Shown here: positions 1 through 10,458 of the stretch, in pieces | Layout of the letters: every line of letters begins with the position of its first letter | Position numbering within the stretch: the first letter of the stretch is position 1 | Assembly: GCA_013339895.1 (NCBI GenBank) | Contig: JABACO010000001.1 | Location: 34,231,480-34,295,479, forward strand | Length of the DNA: 64,000 bases | DNA from: Ephydatia muelleri | Lineage: Eukaryota; Porifera; Demospongiae; Spongillida; Spongillidae | Reading direction: 5' to 3' | Notes under the pieces: model-generated | The model's input: the letters and a program-made list of their open reading frames with translations, nothing else | Databases searched by the model: none | Told to the model about the DNA's origin: nothing | Translations under genes and position numbers: made by a program

Positions 1-1
1 T

Positions 2-268
2 AAGTTGGAGGATATAGTTCTGTATTTTCCGCAACCACAGGAGAACCCACTAGTGCCAGGAGGAGATAACAGGGTGGAAGGAGAAGATGAAAATGGTCAG
101 GAAATACAAGCCCCTGGGTTGCTACCACCGCAAGATGTAGTTGACCAGGACTTGGACGTTCATGATGAACCTGCCCCAGAACTTCCGGCACTGAGACGAT
201 CTACTAGAATAAGACACCCCCCTGGCTGGTACGGGGATCGTATTGTACTACCAGACACACTTGCTTGA
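2..268 (+). CDS. C-terminal end of a Ty3/gypsy pol polyprotein (partial)
   Basis: The frame is already open at the window edge and stops at 268, so only the last ~89 residues of a retrotransposon polyprotein are present. The tail is acidic and proline-rich and ends in LRRSTRIRHPPGW. The complete gypsy pol at 38-41 kb ends in a closely similar [11 protein letters not shown], and this basic tail is typical after the integrase of such elements. A polypurine tract (about 291-303) and a TG-starting LTR follow directly, as expected at the 3' end of an LTR element. The reverse transcriptase and integrase core lie upstream of the window. Whether the element is intact cannot be judged. Confidence 0.75.
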   Translation, partial: KLEDIVLYFPQPQENPLVPGGDNRVEGEDENGQEIQAPGLLPPQDVVDQDLDVHDEPAPELPALRRSTRIRHPPGWYGDRIVLPDTLA

Positions 269-303
269 GTGTGAGGTCACACTACTAATATAGGAGGGAA
301 AAG

Positions 304-520
304 TGTAACATTCTGGGACAGATGTCTGCAACCTTCCTACTCACCTGATCGGAACTACAATTGGCTCCAGTGCGTCATATGTGAACTTTGACTGTCTGTA
401 TGTGACGTATTAATTCTTTTGTATTTAAGTGTATGCCTTGGCATGTAAGATAGTCTGATTTCTAAAGCTATCGTATTCTTGGTTAACTCGTGGCGCGGGC
501 GCTACATTGCGGGCGCTACA
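304..520 (+). mobile_element. 3' LTR of the Ty3/gypsy element at the left edge
   Basis: The LTR starts TGTAACATTC directly after the purine tract AGGAGGGAAAAG and ends in CTACA, either at 506 or, after a short duplicated GCGGGCGCTACA, at 520. A TATA-like TATTTAAG lies near 420-428. The 5' LTR and target duplication are outside the window, so the exact right boundary is uncertain. Confidence 0.6.
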
Positions 521-1755
521 CAGGGAAGTCTTTTTGATTTATTTATGGAAATTTGACCGTCAGCTGCAGAATTGGCTTTAAGTGCCTTCTGTGGTCCAAC
601 AAGGGAAGGTATAAACGTTAAGTGTTTTGTATTACATTCGCATCAAATTTCAACGTGCCATTTGCAAAATGTTTGTGCTAGCAATACTACGGTTTAAGTC
701 GCACGTTTGTGTGGTTATGTATTTTGTAGTGATGCGACTTATCAAAGGTGCGTTATTATACTTGGTACTAGTCTCGTGACCACGTCACAGCTGCGGATGT
801 ATTACATCACCGCTATGCTCGTATATGTACACGGGTCTGATCCATAGATCGAAGATTTATGTTCTAGTGCCACGAGATTGTGTGGCACCAATCAGATTGC
901 ACACGCAAGGCAGCATGCTTACCCAAGTTGATTTGATTTCAGTGCATAGGGTCAAGTTGAGTGAGTGTAATGCATTAATCTTCTGCACGTTCATTTTACA
1001 TGCATGGGCGCGAAAAAAGTAAGGTTTTATAGAACGGTCAAAAGCGGAGCAGCTTGAAGAGCAGCTAAAATCCAATTGCATCTAGGCTTTGTTAATTGCA
1101 AAGGTAAGTACTCCTCCACCGCATTCCTTCCTTGACAATCTGATTAGAGGTAGGGTGGAATACACTTAGTGGATAGCATACCTATCGCTAAGAACACGAC
1201 TGATTCCCAACTCCTAGAAGATTCCTTTTTCCAGTGGTGGTCACTATGCAATGGTACACCTGAGTATTTGTACAAGCTGGTCTGCATGTCGCAGATGTGG
1301 TACGGAACACATGTACAAGTGATAATGATGTATGTGATCTACATTAGCGGTCACAAAAGAACATCACAGTTCATCATCGTACAGCGATGATGCAACATGG
1401 ATATGGCTTCCATTTTTTAGGATTGTTTGGTGAAAATAAAGAGTGAGACATTGGAAAGACTAAGTTCCACTAGTCATTAACATTATTATGGTCATATCGG
1501 CTTCATGTTATGAACTGTCATCAAATGGGTTTATTCAATCGTACCGCACAGTGTGACCATCATGGAATGAAGACAAACTGTTATGATTATTTGGACCATG
1601 CCTTATTTTCCGTATCTTCGAGCGAGCACTGTACAATGAATGAACAGCTTATGGCCCAAATCACATGGCTTAGTTGTAGCTCCACTACATAGTACAACTC
1701 GCGCGAAAAACGACCGACTTTACTTGAATTTAATAAAGTTTCATTTTCATCTGCA
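521..1755. other. No gene recognised; dispersed repeat at 545-595
   Basis: No convincing coding frame was found here. A ~50 bp block at 545-595 (starting TGGAAATTTGACCGTCAGC) recurs at 2763-2812 with few differences, so both are copies of one dispersed repeat. Short open frames at 825-1390 show no recognisable motif. Confidence 0.5.
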
Positions 1756-2001
1756 GCAAACGTGGCCTCCATTGACACTTATACTATAATTGGAATAACC
1801 ATTGTCATCTCATTTGTTGCGTTCTTCTCACTGGGAGTGTTGGTGACCACACGTATTGGCTGTATGGTGAAAACGAGGTCCAAAGTTACTCTCCATCATC
1901 CTGCTCTGGGACCATCAGTATATGAGATGATTGAAACTCATAAATACATAATCAAAGCAATTGAGTTGGTGGTGAACTCAGCATACGAGACAGCAAAATA
2001 G
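1756..2001 (+). CDS. Possible terminal exon of a small single-pass membrane protein
   Basis: A frame open from 1693 is preceded at 1745-1756 by a plausible acceptor (TTTTCATCTGCAG) and ends at TAG 2001. It encodes about 80 residues: a hydrophobic stretch (IIGITIVISFVAFFSLGVLV) of transmembrane length, a basic stop-transfer-like segment (KTRSKV), and a cytoplasmic-looking tail with tyrosine motifs (VYEMIE, AYETAK). No ATG suits it, which fits a last exon. I do not recognise the family, and upstream exons could not be placed. Confidence 0.35.
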   Translation, partial: ANVASIDTYTIIGITIVISFVAFFSLGVLVTTRIGCMVKTRSKVTLHHPALGPSVYEMIETHKYIIKAIELVVNSAYETAK

Positions 2002-2476
2002 AAGGAAACAGTGTCGCATTTATTGGTAGCCTGACTATCTGTTTACAATCTGTATTTGTAGTATTGTGCACATGTGACATTAGTGCATCAGTGTGCGTAC
2101 ACGTGATTTGCTTGAGTTTTTTTTTAATCTTATGTTAGGTATGACACCCCAGCATTTATACATGTAGATAAGGTAAGATAGTATGTAGCTATTACAGTGT
2201 GTTAACCACTGATTTACGAAGCCGACAGATTCTCTGCCTCCAATTGATACCAGCCCATCTGTATTGCTGATTCACAATAAATGAATCTGCATAATGTTTT
2301 ACACAAAGTACAAGCAGCCATGCAGCTAGATGGAGCACATGCTGTGAACGCTACTACAAAAGGTTGAAGTCCCCAAGCTGCTCAATTGTAATGAAATTAG
2401 ATTCGTCATCCTTTGGGTAACTTTATTTGTAGTAGTCTTTCGAAGGCGTCATTGGTATAATCGGATGCTCCCCGTA

Positions 2477-2689
2477 TCACACTCTTTTCGCCGCGCGAGC
2501 AGATTTACATGTAGGACTCTCCCAATACTGTTGCCTTTTAGCAGCGCGTCTCTTTTCTGGCTGCTTGATATAGCTTTCGCGTTCAGCGGTCCGTTTCTTT
2601 TCTGGCTCTGCTTGACAGCTTTCGCAATCAGCGGTCCGTTTCTTTTCTGGCTCTGATTGATAGCTCTTAGCTTTTGGCATTTTAAACAC
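2477..2689 (-). CDS. Fragment of a charged tandem-repeat protein (PEKKR repeats)
   Basis: The reading frame starts at or near MPKAKSYQSEPEKKR and consists of ~14-residue repeats of the form EPEKKRTAERESYQ, ending in a KRRAAKRQQYWESP-type unit. A degraded plus-strand copy lies at 4499-4940. A short piece of the same 5' flank (ACACTAATGTG...CCTGTTGTGGG) recurs inverted at 27830-27895, so this is a dispersed, probably transposon-borne gene. The highly charged repeat suggests a nuclear protein, but its function is unknown. Confidence 0.4.
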   Translation of the reverse strand: MFKMPKAKSYQSEPEKKRTADCESCQAEPEKKRTAERESYIKQPEKRRAAKRQQYWESPTCKSARAAKRV

Positions 2690-2762
2690 GCTGTACTACA
2701 CTAATGTGGGTCCTGTTGTGGGGGTGAATAGCATTAGTGAAGTTAACTACACTTTTAAAGAA

Positions 2763-2812
2763 TGGAAATTTGACCGTCAGCTGCAGAATTGGCTGTAAGA
2801 GTGCCTTCTGTG
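2763..2812 (+). repeat. Second copy of the dispersed repeat at 545-595
   Basis: The block starting TGGAAATTTGACCGTCAGC and running to the CCTTCTGTG segment matches 545-595, with a small insertion (GTAAGAGTG versus TTTAAGTG). It lies just downstream of the PEKKR fragment's start. Confidence 0.6.
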
Positions 2813-3003
2813 ATCAAATGGTTTGATGCTAATATTTCAGGTAATTGATTATTAGATTTGCCATACTAAACGCTATTCATATCATTACAAAAGGCAGAAT
2901 CTTGACAAGTTTAGAATTGTCAATACCAAACAAGAAAACTACAGGAGCTGTAGTAAATCATTTAGCAATCAACTATACGGTCTGTGTCAGACGTATAATT
3001 AAA

Positions 3004-3816
3004 TGGGACAGTTCACGAGAAAATTGCACCACTCATATATTATAACAATGTTATAAAAATGCATCACGTTTGCATCGCTATAACTTCCCAACGATTAACG
3101 CTATCGACATCCTATTTTCACCACTTCATACTACACCATTTCTCTACAGTAAAATGCATTTTGGAGTCTTGGACTATATCCGTGCCGACGTTCCTACATG
3201 CGATACCCCCTGGGGTTCAAAACTACCATATCTTCGTGTAGGAGTAATCAAATCGCTTCAAATTCGGTTTGTAGGTGGAGAGGTCCTATATCTATCTATT
3301 TGTTCTGTTCGTTAATTTTTATGCAATCCGTTACGGAGATACAGTTGAACAAACTACGTGCACATTTTCGCGCTCGTTTCGCGCCAATGATGTGGGCAAA
3401 TTGCGCTCCGCTCAATGTATGGGGAGGCGGGGATTATTACATTGGCGCGAATCAAGCTGCACGTAGTGTATTCAACTGTATCTCCGTAACAGATGGCATA
3501 AAAATTAACGAACAGAACAAATCGATAGGTATAGGACCTCTCTACCTACATACCGAATTTGAAGCGATTTGACCGCTCCTACACGAAGATATGGTAGTTT
3601 TGAACCCCAGGGGGTATCGCACGTAGGAACGTCGGCACGGATATAGTCCAAGACTCCAAAATGCATTTTACTGTAGAGAAATGGTGTAGTATGAAGTGGT
3701 GAAAATAGGATGTCGATAGCGTTAATCGTTGGGAAGTTATAGCGATGCAAGCGTGATGCATTTTTATAACATTTTTATAATATATGAGTGGTGCAATTTT
3801 CTCGTGAACTGTCCCA
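3004..3816. mobile_element. Foldback element, ~400 bp near-palindromic arms
   Basis: The block starts TGGGACAGTTCACGAG and ends with its reverse complement CTCGTGAACTGTCCCA. The two arms are inverted copies along most of their length, meeting near 3400-3430. Each arm carries the same 81-codon open frame only because the arms are inverted copies, so no protein is implied. Shorter or half copies with the same terminal and subterminal sequence are at 5882-6250, 7440-7879 and 48226-48535. This is a non-autonomous foldback or MITE-like element. I could not see a clear target duplication. Confidence 0.75.
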
Positions 3817-4497
3817 CATATCAAAATAAATGTATAAATAGTGACCAGATGTACTTCAGTCGTCGTTTGGTGTGAAAGCGATTACTTACCATACACCATA
3901 GTTTTAGACATAGCTGATTACCAGAAGCCACATGGATGGCTATTGTGGCCATAGCGTAGCCTCACGTAGCCACAATATAGCATTCAATAATCTTATGCAC
4001 GCGGTATATTACACAGCATGGCGCTCAACGTAACAATCAGCCTCAATCCGTTTAAAAATAGAAATATCGTATACATGTAAATGCTTGATACATTGACTTT
4101 TGCTACTTTTAAGAGAAGGATCAAAAAATGTTTTGCAACTTAATTAATGAAACATATACAAGATCATGATCAGTTATGACGGAAGAATGCTTTTATTTGA
4201 TGATTGTTGTACATAATTCCAGTTCCAGCAATTCTTATATTCGTAAATTGCTAAATGATATTTTCATGCAATTTCGGTTTTTGCACGCATGCAGTTTTGT
4301 GTAGTGTTTTCACCAATGATATAATTAAAAAGCGTTGGCGGCTGGGGCTCCGCCCCAGACCCCGCTGGGGGAGCATCCAGACCCCCTAGCTGGCCGGGAG
4401 GGGTACCCCCTCCCGCACCCTCCCCCGCCTTTGATCTTTATTATTTTACAACCCCCCCTTTTCTGAAATCCTGGATCCGCCACTGGTGTGAAAGCGA
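3817..4497. other. Non-coding; GC-rich transposon-like end at 4335-4484
   Basis: 3817-4330 is AT-rich with no gene. 4335-4484 is a C/G-rich block (GGGGCTCCGCCCCAGACCCC) ending CTGGATCCGCCACTG, a terminus seen in some hAT-type repeats. A 14-bp direct repeat TGGTGTGAAAGCGA occurs at 3868-3881 and 4484-4497 and may mark an insertion of about 600 bp, but the left edge shows no matching terminus. Confidence 0.35.
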
Positions 4498-4498
4498 A

Positions 4499-4940
4499 AT
4501 GACGTGCGAAATACCTCCAAACTCGAGATGTGTTTTAGACTCAGCACGGGCATGCTACATGTACAAAGCAGAGCCTGAAAAGAAACGGGCCGCTGAACGT
4601 GAAAGCTATCCACATAGCCAGAAAAGAAACGGTCCGCTGAACGCGAAAGGTACATGTATCAAGCAGACTGAGCCAGAAAATAAAAAATAAAAACGGGTCG
4701 CTGAACGCGAAAGCTATCGATCAGAGCCCGAAAAGACACGGACCGCTGAACGCGAAAATGTCAAGCAGAGCCAGAAATGAAACGGTCCGCTAAACGCGAA
4801 AGCTATCAAGCAGAGCCAGAAAAAGAAACGAACCGCTGAACGCGAAAGCTATCAAGCAGGGCCAGTAAATAAACGCGCTGCTAAAAGGCAACGGTATTGG
4901 GAGAGTCCTGAATCCGCTCGCGCGGCTAAAAGAGTGTGAT
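4499..4940 (+). pseudogene. Degraded copy of the PEKKR-repeat gene
   Basis: Successive units read AEPEKKRAAERESY, then frame-shifted versions of KRNGPLNAK and NRSLNAKAIKQ, and finally a KRAAKRQRYWESP-like unit near 4870-4935. The repeat matches the minus-strand copy at 2477-2689 but is broken by several frameshifts and a stop. With that copy it forms an inverted pair flanking the foldback element. Confidence 0.5.
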
Positions 4941-5881
4941 ACGGGGAGTCCAAGGGCATCCGATAATATACCAACGAGGCCTTCGAAAGAAGACCCCATC
5001 AACGTAGTATGTTTCGATGCTCAATACTTCGGAAAGCGTCGGGTGATCCTATCTGATAACCATCGAACCTTCCGCATACTGTCTGGTAGCTGGCTCCAGA
5101 AGTGGTTATATTCAATGAGTCGCAAGGTGCGCTGCTTTTCTTTCCGCACGATGATCTAGGTGATGTTTCATCAAGATTGCCTATGCTGGTGAACACATCA
5201 ATATCGTAGTCATTCCATTTTTGTGCTGGAGTGTGCTACGTATTCTTCGCTACCAGCTCAGTACAACTCTTAAACGAGACAAGACATTGGGGGTTCTAAG
5301 CGACAAATTGATTTCATGCTTCACAGGCATTCGATGTATGAATGTATATGGAACCATTCATCACTGGGCATGCGCCCTGCTTACCTTTAAACGTTTCTTG
5401 CTTCTGCTGTTTCCTTGGCACAATGCTTAGTTGGAAAAAGTAAAGTGGGAGGCCACGCTGTATTAGCCATAGAGCTGCGGTAGCAAGCCCCAGCTCTTCT
5501 TCGTCAGACAGTAATGTTGGTGGGCCAGCACAACGGTCACATACGTTTGTAACATCTGCAGAGTTGCCTCCACGATGAGCTTAGGCTCTCACCCGGCTCT
5601 AACTCGTTGCAGCGCGTGATGAACTAATGCTGCATGGATTCTGTTTTGACCGACCGCCATTACCTTTGGAAGATTAGATCCAGTACGTTTCAATTGTCTT
5701 GTGGCCGATTCAAATCGCTTTATAATGAAGTGCGTCTCTACCTTGTCGTACATTTTGGTATTGCTACCTGGCTATTTGCACATCCATGCTGAAAATAAAA
5801 ATAAAACAGAATCGAAACTCTTGGCTTCGTTTCCGTAAAGCAAACAACAAAATTGATTGTAACAAACTCAGAGTGACAGTT
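4941..5881. other. No gene recognised
   Basis: Several short frames are present on both strands, but none shows a motif, a splice pattern or similarity to other parts of the window. Confidence 0.4.
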
Positions 5882-6250
5882 CAATTGCATATTTCCCGGG
5901 CGTTACGCGCCATTAACATATTACGAGGATCCTCGAAGCCAGTCGTAATACGTTAATGGCGCGTAACGCCCGGGAAATATGCAATTACTTTGCACACTTG
6001 GTATCTCCATAACGGATAAAGCAAAAATTAACGAACAGAACAAATCAATAGCGGTAGGACCCTTCTACATGGGTACCTATTTTGAACCGATTTGAACACT
6101 CCTACTGAACCCTACGGGCCTTGAAACGTCGGTACCCCGCATTGTAAGACACTAAAATGGATTTTCGCATATAGTAATGGTGTGGTATGTTGTGATTAAA
6201 AAAATAGGAACCCGATAGCGTTAATATGTCGGAAGATATATAAAATAAAA
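5882..6250. mobile_element. Truncated foldback element, core plus right arm
   Basis: It opens with a ~110 bp hairpin core: GCATATTTCCCGGGCGTTAC...TATTACGA, a loop containing GGATCCTCG, then the reverse complement. The right arm follows with the segment that includes AACGGATAAAGC and AATTAACGAACAGAACAAAT, shared with the other copies. The left outer arm is missing, so the insertion is partial. The core is almost identical to that of the element at 7440-7879. Confidence 0.7.
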
Positions 6251-6839
6251 TCCAACAAGACCCATTTTCGTATAGAACGTTCCATGTAAAGATATATTTT
6301 AAAATCCAATTAAGATTCGTAGGTTCGTCATAATAGCACTCTACTAGCTATTATCCGTGAATGTTTGCATGCGAATTAAAAAAAAATGAAAGTAGTTCAA
6401 GATGCATGCCAATACTGTTACATCCAGGACAAATGAGAACATACATGTAGATTAAATGTGCCGGAATAATAGCGTCATTGAGCTCATTATCCAAGCACAA
6501 CACTTCGGACCATTTTCGGCACAATTGGAGTCTTTGCAAGTTGCAGGCAGGGCTTAGACATATACATGCGCCACATGTACACCTATCTATACCTTATAAG
6601 TATTCTTACCTACACTTTCGGGATGCATTTCAAATTGGGTACATGAAATGAATACGGGTGACCCCGATTAGTCCTAATGATGCTATAAGCGTCAGGAACT
6701 AGATTTTGCAATCGTAAAAAGTCTGTATGGATAATCTGTATATACTAATTGCATTAAATCGCACGCTCAAATTCAAATGTAGTTCCACGTTGTCGCTTGT
6801 GTGGATCCCTGTTAATTCGCAAGAAAGGAAACCTTAGTT
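6251..6839. other. No gene recognised
   Basis: AT-rich sequence without a supported coding region. The minus-strand frame at 6351-6539 has no recognisable motif. Confidence 0.4.
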
Positions 6840-6930
6840 CAGTGCTGCCGCGATATGGTCCTTAGCCGATATCGCCTATATCGCGATATGAGTAAAATAT
6901 CCCGATATTGTACCGCGATATTTTTAAGTA
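6840..6930 (+). mobile_element. End of a hAT-type MITE (CGATAT-rich terminus)
   Basis: CAGTGCTGCCGCGATATGG followed by repeated CGATAT/TATCGCG blocks is the same terminus as the left end of the MITE at 34155-34949, where 8-bp target duplications are visible. The partner end was not located here, so this copy is partial or diverged. Confidence 0.5.
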
Positions 6931-7055
6931 TATTAATCGAGCAATTATTGATCAATAACCACACAATTTTCATGCAAGTTGAGGTTGCTTTGTTGGGGTG
7001 GAGACACTAGAACAAACACATAAAATGCTATAGGGCGCGGGAGGGGGGAGGCCGG

Positions 7056-7095
7056 CCCGGGGGGGGGGGGGGGGGGGGGGCGGGGGGGCGGGGGA
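7056..7095 (+). repeat. Poly-G tract
   Basis: An almost uninterrupted G run of about 37 bases with one or two C interruptions. It produces spurious proline-rich frames on the minus strand. Its length is unreliable in assemblies. Confidence 0.9.
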
Positions 7096-7439
7096 AGAGA
7101 CACTGTATACATTGGTACATAAACCGGTATACATGTACATGAATAGAGCGCTGCCAAAATGGTATAAGGAAGTATCTAGCTATGACTGTACCTTTAGAAA
7201 GGGCTTGCTCCACGACATGAGTTATACACCAGAAAAGAAATCATGCATCAAGTCACTTACTCGACCGGCCGGATAAATACATTTTTTGTCACATGCAGGA
7301 AAAGAATTTAAGACAGGATTAAATCACTGCGTGATTGAACATTAATGATATGCTTTCCGATCACATAATGATTCCAAAATGATTTTATGGTCGTGTTGTA
7401 ATTTTGCCACTATACAAGTAGCCCGAAAAAAGATTCGTT

Positions 7440-7879
7440 ATATTATCTCCATAACCGTGAACTCTTCCGTGACAATATTTCAGGAAATAATACATGTACC
7501 ATATCACACCATTACTATATGTGAAAATCCATTTTGGTGTCTTACACATGCGGGGTACCGACGTTACAAGGTCCGATACCCCGTAGGGTTCAAAACGGCC
7601 ACATCTTCAGGCAGGAGTGTCCAAATCGGTTCAAAATAGGTACCTACGTAGAAGGGTCCTACCGCTATTGATTTGTTCTGTTCGTTAATTTTTGCTTTAT
7701 CCGTTATGGAGACACAAGTGTGCAAAGTAATTGCATATTTCCCGGGCGTTACGCGCCATTAACGTATTACGAGGATCCTCGAAGCCAGTCGTAATACGTT
7801 AATGGCGCGTAACGCCCGGGAAATATGCAATTACTTTGCACACTTGTGTCTCCATAACGGATAAAGCAAAAATTAACGA
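7440..7879. mobile_element. Foldback element with a long central hairpin
   Basis: The left arm (CTCCATAACCGTG... to GCTTTATCCGTTATGGAGAC) leads into a near-perfect hairpin of about 180 bp (7690-7872). Its stem runs through TAATTGCATATTTCCCGGGC, and its ~16-base loop begins GGATCCTCG. The right arm stops soon after the hairpin at ~7879. The left arm shares blocks with the element at 3004-3816 (for example TTGTTCTGTTCGTTAATTTT), and the core equals that at 5882. Confidence 0.7.
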
Positions 7880-8019
7880 ATGTAATGAACCTTCTACATT
7901 CCTTCACGAAGATCCTTTAGAATATGCCATTGCTACTTTAATGGCACATTTCCGTGCTACATTCCTTGATGAGAGCATCCTAATAAAGATGCATGCAGTA
8001 GATTGGATCTGATCAAATC

Positions 8020-9282
8020 ATAGATACTTTAGAGAGGGATTGGAAGCGCGGTTAATTTAAGCTAATTAGCACCTACACGCCGTGATCTGCTCTGTTCTGC
8101 TGTTAACATCAGCGAACTATAGTTTTTTTTTTTGCGTATATTACACATCTACTCGCTATACTCGCTATGACTCCCGATGAAATGCCATTGAAAAAGTTTT
8201 GATTCATGACGGCTGTAAGATTCAGACACATCTTCCAGAAGCACTGTTGAAGATGCTCGGAAACTCTTACATTCGTTTTCGTTGCCTGACCGTAAGGACG
8301 TCATTTGTGAGTTTTCAGAAAGACTGGTATCGGACGTTGACAAGTGTTTTAATCCACCCAAGAAAGTAAGGAAAAGTGGCTGTATGTTGCAACGAAAGCG
8401 CGAAGTTATGTGGAGCTCATTTCACCAACTGACCACGTCGGAAGAGTTTTTTAAGAAGTTTCTGACTGATTCCATCAGTGCTTCTCCAAACCCGATATTC
8501 TATCAATACTTGACCGAGTGCATACTAAATGCCAAGATCAAGACAATGTTTCCTATTACTGCCCACTCTGTAAATGACCAACTAGGAACGTTGAGTTACC
8601 AAGAAAAAAATGCATTACGGTATGCAGCAGGGTATACCACGGGCAATACGCAAAAAGATAGGGAAGTCCTCCAACCCTGCTACGAGTACAAGATGAATAA
8701 TCTAATCCAATAATCAATCACAAAAATAAGCCATGTTTGCGACAGTATTACTAGAAAACCGACCATTATTTTTGGGAAACGAAAAAAGTCCCTCCTGGAG
8801 CATTCACTGCTCTCTCAGGATTCATAAATAACATTACAATAACACTTTGGATTGTGTGAATAAAAGTAGATACACGAAACATATCTTTTTTTGCACTTTC
8901 GTACTATACGAGAGTGTAGCTCACGATCCAATGACGATAAAACAAAAGTAAAAAAAAACCCTCCTTGCAAATTCACCTCTCTAAACAGATAAAGCATCAT
9001 AAACCTTTGGAAGACTACCCGTTTTCGAAAAAAGGTACATAACCCCGCGCGAGTTGTGATAACTATGTACCGCTGTAAATCTGTACTCGTCAACGGCTTT
9101 ATTAAAAGACTATAAAACCCTTACCACGATGAAAAATGTCTAGCACAAACTGTTAGAACTACGTTCTGGACACTTTCCCTGGATTGTCTCAATTGAAAGG
9201 TGTGACTCTCGCGATCACGGAGTGCGCGCATAGGCCATATGGCTCACGTGATGCGCTTCCAATCCCTCTCTAAAGTATCTAT
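8020..9282 (+). mobile_element. TIR transposon with 9-bp target duplication
   Basis: Perfect 30-bp terminal inverted repeats begin ATAGATACTTTAGAGAGGGA (8020-8049) and end with the reverse complement (9253-9282). Both sides are flanked by GATCAAATC (8011-8019 and 9283-9291), a 9-bp target duplication. Removing the element restores a continuous segment of the host transposon gene. Nine-bp duplications are usual for Mutator-like elements and seen in some others. No full transposase is present, so the superfamily is unproven and the element is probably non-autonomous. Confidence 0.8.
8219..8713 (+). CDS. Uncharacterised transposon-associated protein (AGY motif)
   Basis: Open from 8219 to TAA 8713, inside the TIR element. 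About 164 residues are readable, with KKVRKSGCMLQRKREVMWSS, FHQLTTSEEF, NPIFYQYLTECI and LSYQEKNALRYAAGY. The last motif recurs in repetitive sponge and cnidarian proteins that I remember as transposon-linked. No ATG fits the start, so an upstream exon or 5' decay is likely. The sequence after AGYTTGN does not continue the usual pattern, so the gene is probably truncated. Function unknown. Confidence 0.45.
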   Translation, partial: DSDTSSRSTVEDARKLLHSFSLPDRKDVICEFSERLVSDVDKCFNPPKKVRKSGCMLQRKREVMWSSFHQLTTSEEFFKKFLTDSISASPNPIFYQYLTECILNAKIKTMFPITAHSVNDQLGTLSYQEKNALRYAAGYTTGNTQKDREVLQPCYEYKMNNLIQ

Positions 9283-9689
9283 GATCAAATCAGAACATTG
9301 GATGGGCTAATGGGTGAACAAGGAGCCGAGTCAATACAGGCAAGGTTCAATCGTCTATACCAAACCTATACTCACAATCTCCTCAACCCCCAATCCAGTC
9401 GAGAAATTAAAATTCATCATTAAGGAGCACTTTTTTAGTATGTCTCCAACACTTATAACAGCGAAGCCACCTCCAAGCAAAAGGGCTAAACTATCAAAAT
9501 AGTACAAATCCAATCCATCACTTATCATCTTATTTGTGCCGATTCATCATCATTCTGATATAAATAGACATTCCAAAACCATCTGACTAGATTGACGCAC
9601 AACCACTGGACAAAAAGTTGGGTTTACTACGTCTGAACACGATGCGTAAACTTGTCGCAAACATGAAACATTAAATTTGCACACATATT

Positions 9690-9895
9690 TACCCATATGT
9701 ACACATGTAATGTCTTTACGCTAATGTTTGCAATACATTTACCACGTACGTAAAGGTACTTACATATTTACCTACATATTTGCTACAGGTGTAAATACCG
9801 TTTTATATTTACCTACGTCTTTGCAATACGTTTGCTAGCGATAGATTTGCCATTGACTTTACAGGGTAAGTAAATATAGGACCAAATTGAAATCA
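9690..9895. repeat. Degenerate TATTTACC / TTTGC repeats
   Basis: Irregular recurrences of TATTTACC, GTAAATA, TTTGCAATAC and ACGTACGT-like segments make this stretch internally repetitive. No coding potential was seen. Confidence 0.4.
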
Positions 9896-9909
9896 TGTAT
9901 TACAGGCCC

Positions 9910-10060
9910 CGGCCAAGTTCACTCTCGCACTTCGCTTGACTCACACTCGTGTCCGACTCGACTTGCACTCGATTCAACTCCACTCGTACTCGATTCGACC
10001 CTACTCGCCGCTCGAGACTTCATGACTCGCACTCGCGATTCTACACTACGTACTCGCGCT
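9910..10060 (+). repeat. Degenerate ACTCG pentanucleotide repeat
   Basis: About 20 imperfect copies of ACTCG/ATTCG/CTCGC are packed in 150 bases (for example CACTCGTGTCCGACTCGAC). It is a decayed microsatellite with no coding capacity. Confidence 0.7.
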
Positions 10061-10413
10061 CTTTGAGGCAAGCAGAGTCAAATTTGAATTAAGTTAAGCG
10101 ACAAGTCTAGTCATACCGGCCGCCCGCGACCTTCAGCCAAGACACGAAGGTCGGGCTACGCCCAACTGTAATTATCATATGGTTCCGCTTGACACATCAA
10201 ATGCGCCAGGTTAGTAGGGACGGCGACTAAGTAAATAACAGTGCGCGTGTTAACTCAATTGTAATAATTATTCCACCGCCAGGGCTGTTTTGAATAATTT
10301 GACCGTTATGGTGTCTTTTAGGAGCGGCTGTATTGCCTATTTCTAGGTCTATTTTTATGCACTGGATATGTCTGGGCCTAATGGTGCATAGCCTTGTCAG
10401 TGGTGTGTGTTTT

Positions 10414-10414
<1 letters not shown>

Positions 10415-10457
<43 letters not shown>
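10415..10457 (+). repeat. (GT)n microsatellite
   Basis: An uninterrupted GT run of about 21 units, followed by impure TGTG sequence to ~10490. It explains the Val/Cys- and His/Thr-rich frames seen here. Confidence 0.95.

Positions 10458-10458
<1 letters not shown>

Larger units (their letters stand above)
7941..9502 (+). pseudogene. C-terminal fragment of the RAG1-like-NTD transposon gene, split by a TIR element
   Basis: Left of the insertion (7941-8010) the frame gives MAHFRATFLDES and KMHAVDWI. Right of it (from ~9292) come GLMGEQGAESIQARFNRL, then VEKLKFIIKEHFFSM and a basic tail KPPPSKRAKLSK ending at 9502. The same order (KMHxxED..., GEQGAESIHAxFN, basic tail) occurs at 12.1-12.3 kb. 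This is the family's C-terminal region, as I remember it from sponge and cnidarian repeats. It is broken by a 1263 bp transposon at 8020-9282 and by frameshifts. Confidence 0.6.

Noticed and set aside
3070..3750. Identical 81-codon frames on both strands
   Set aside because: They arise because the foldback arms are inverted copies. There is no motif, and the half copies break the frame.
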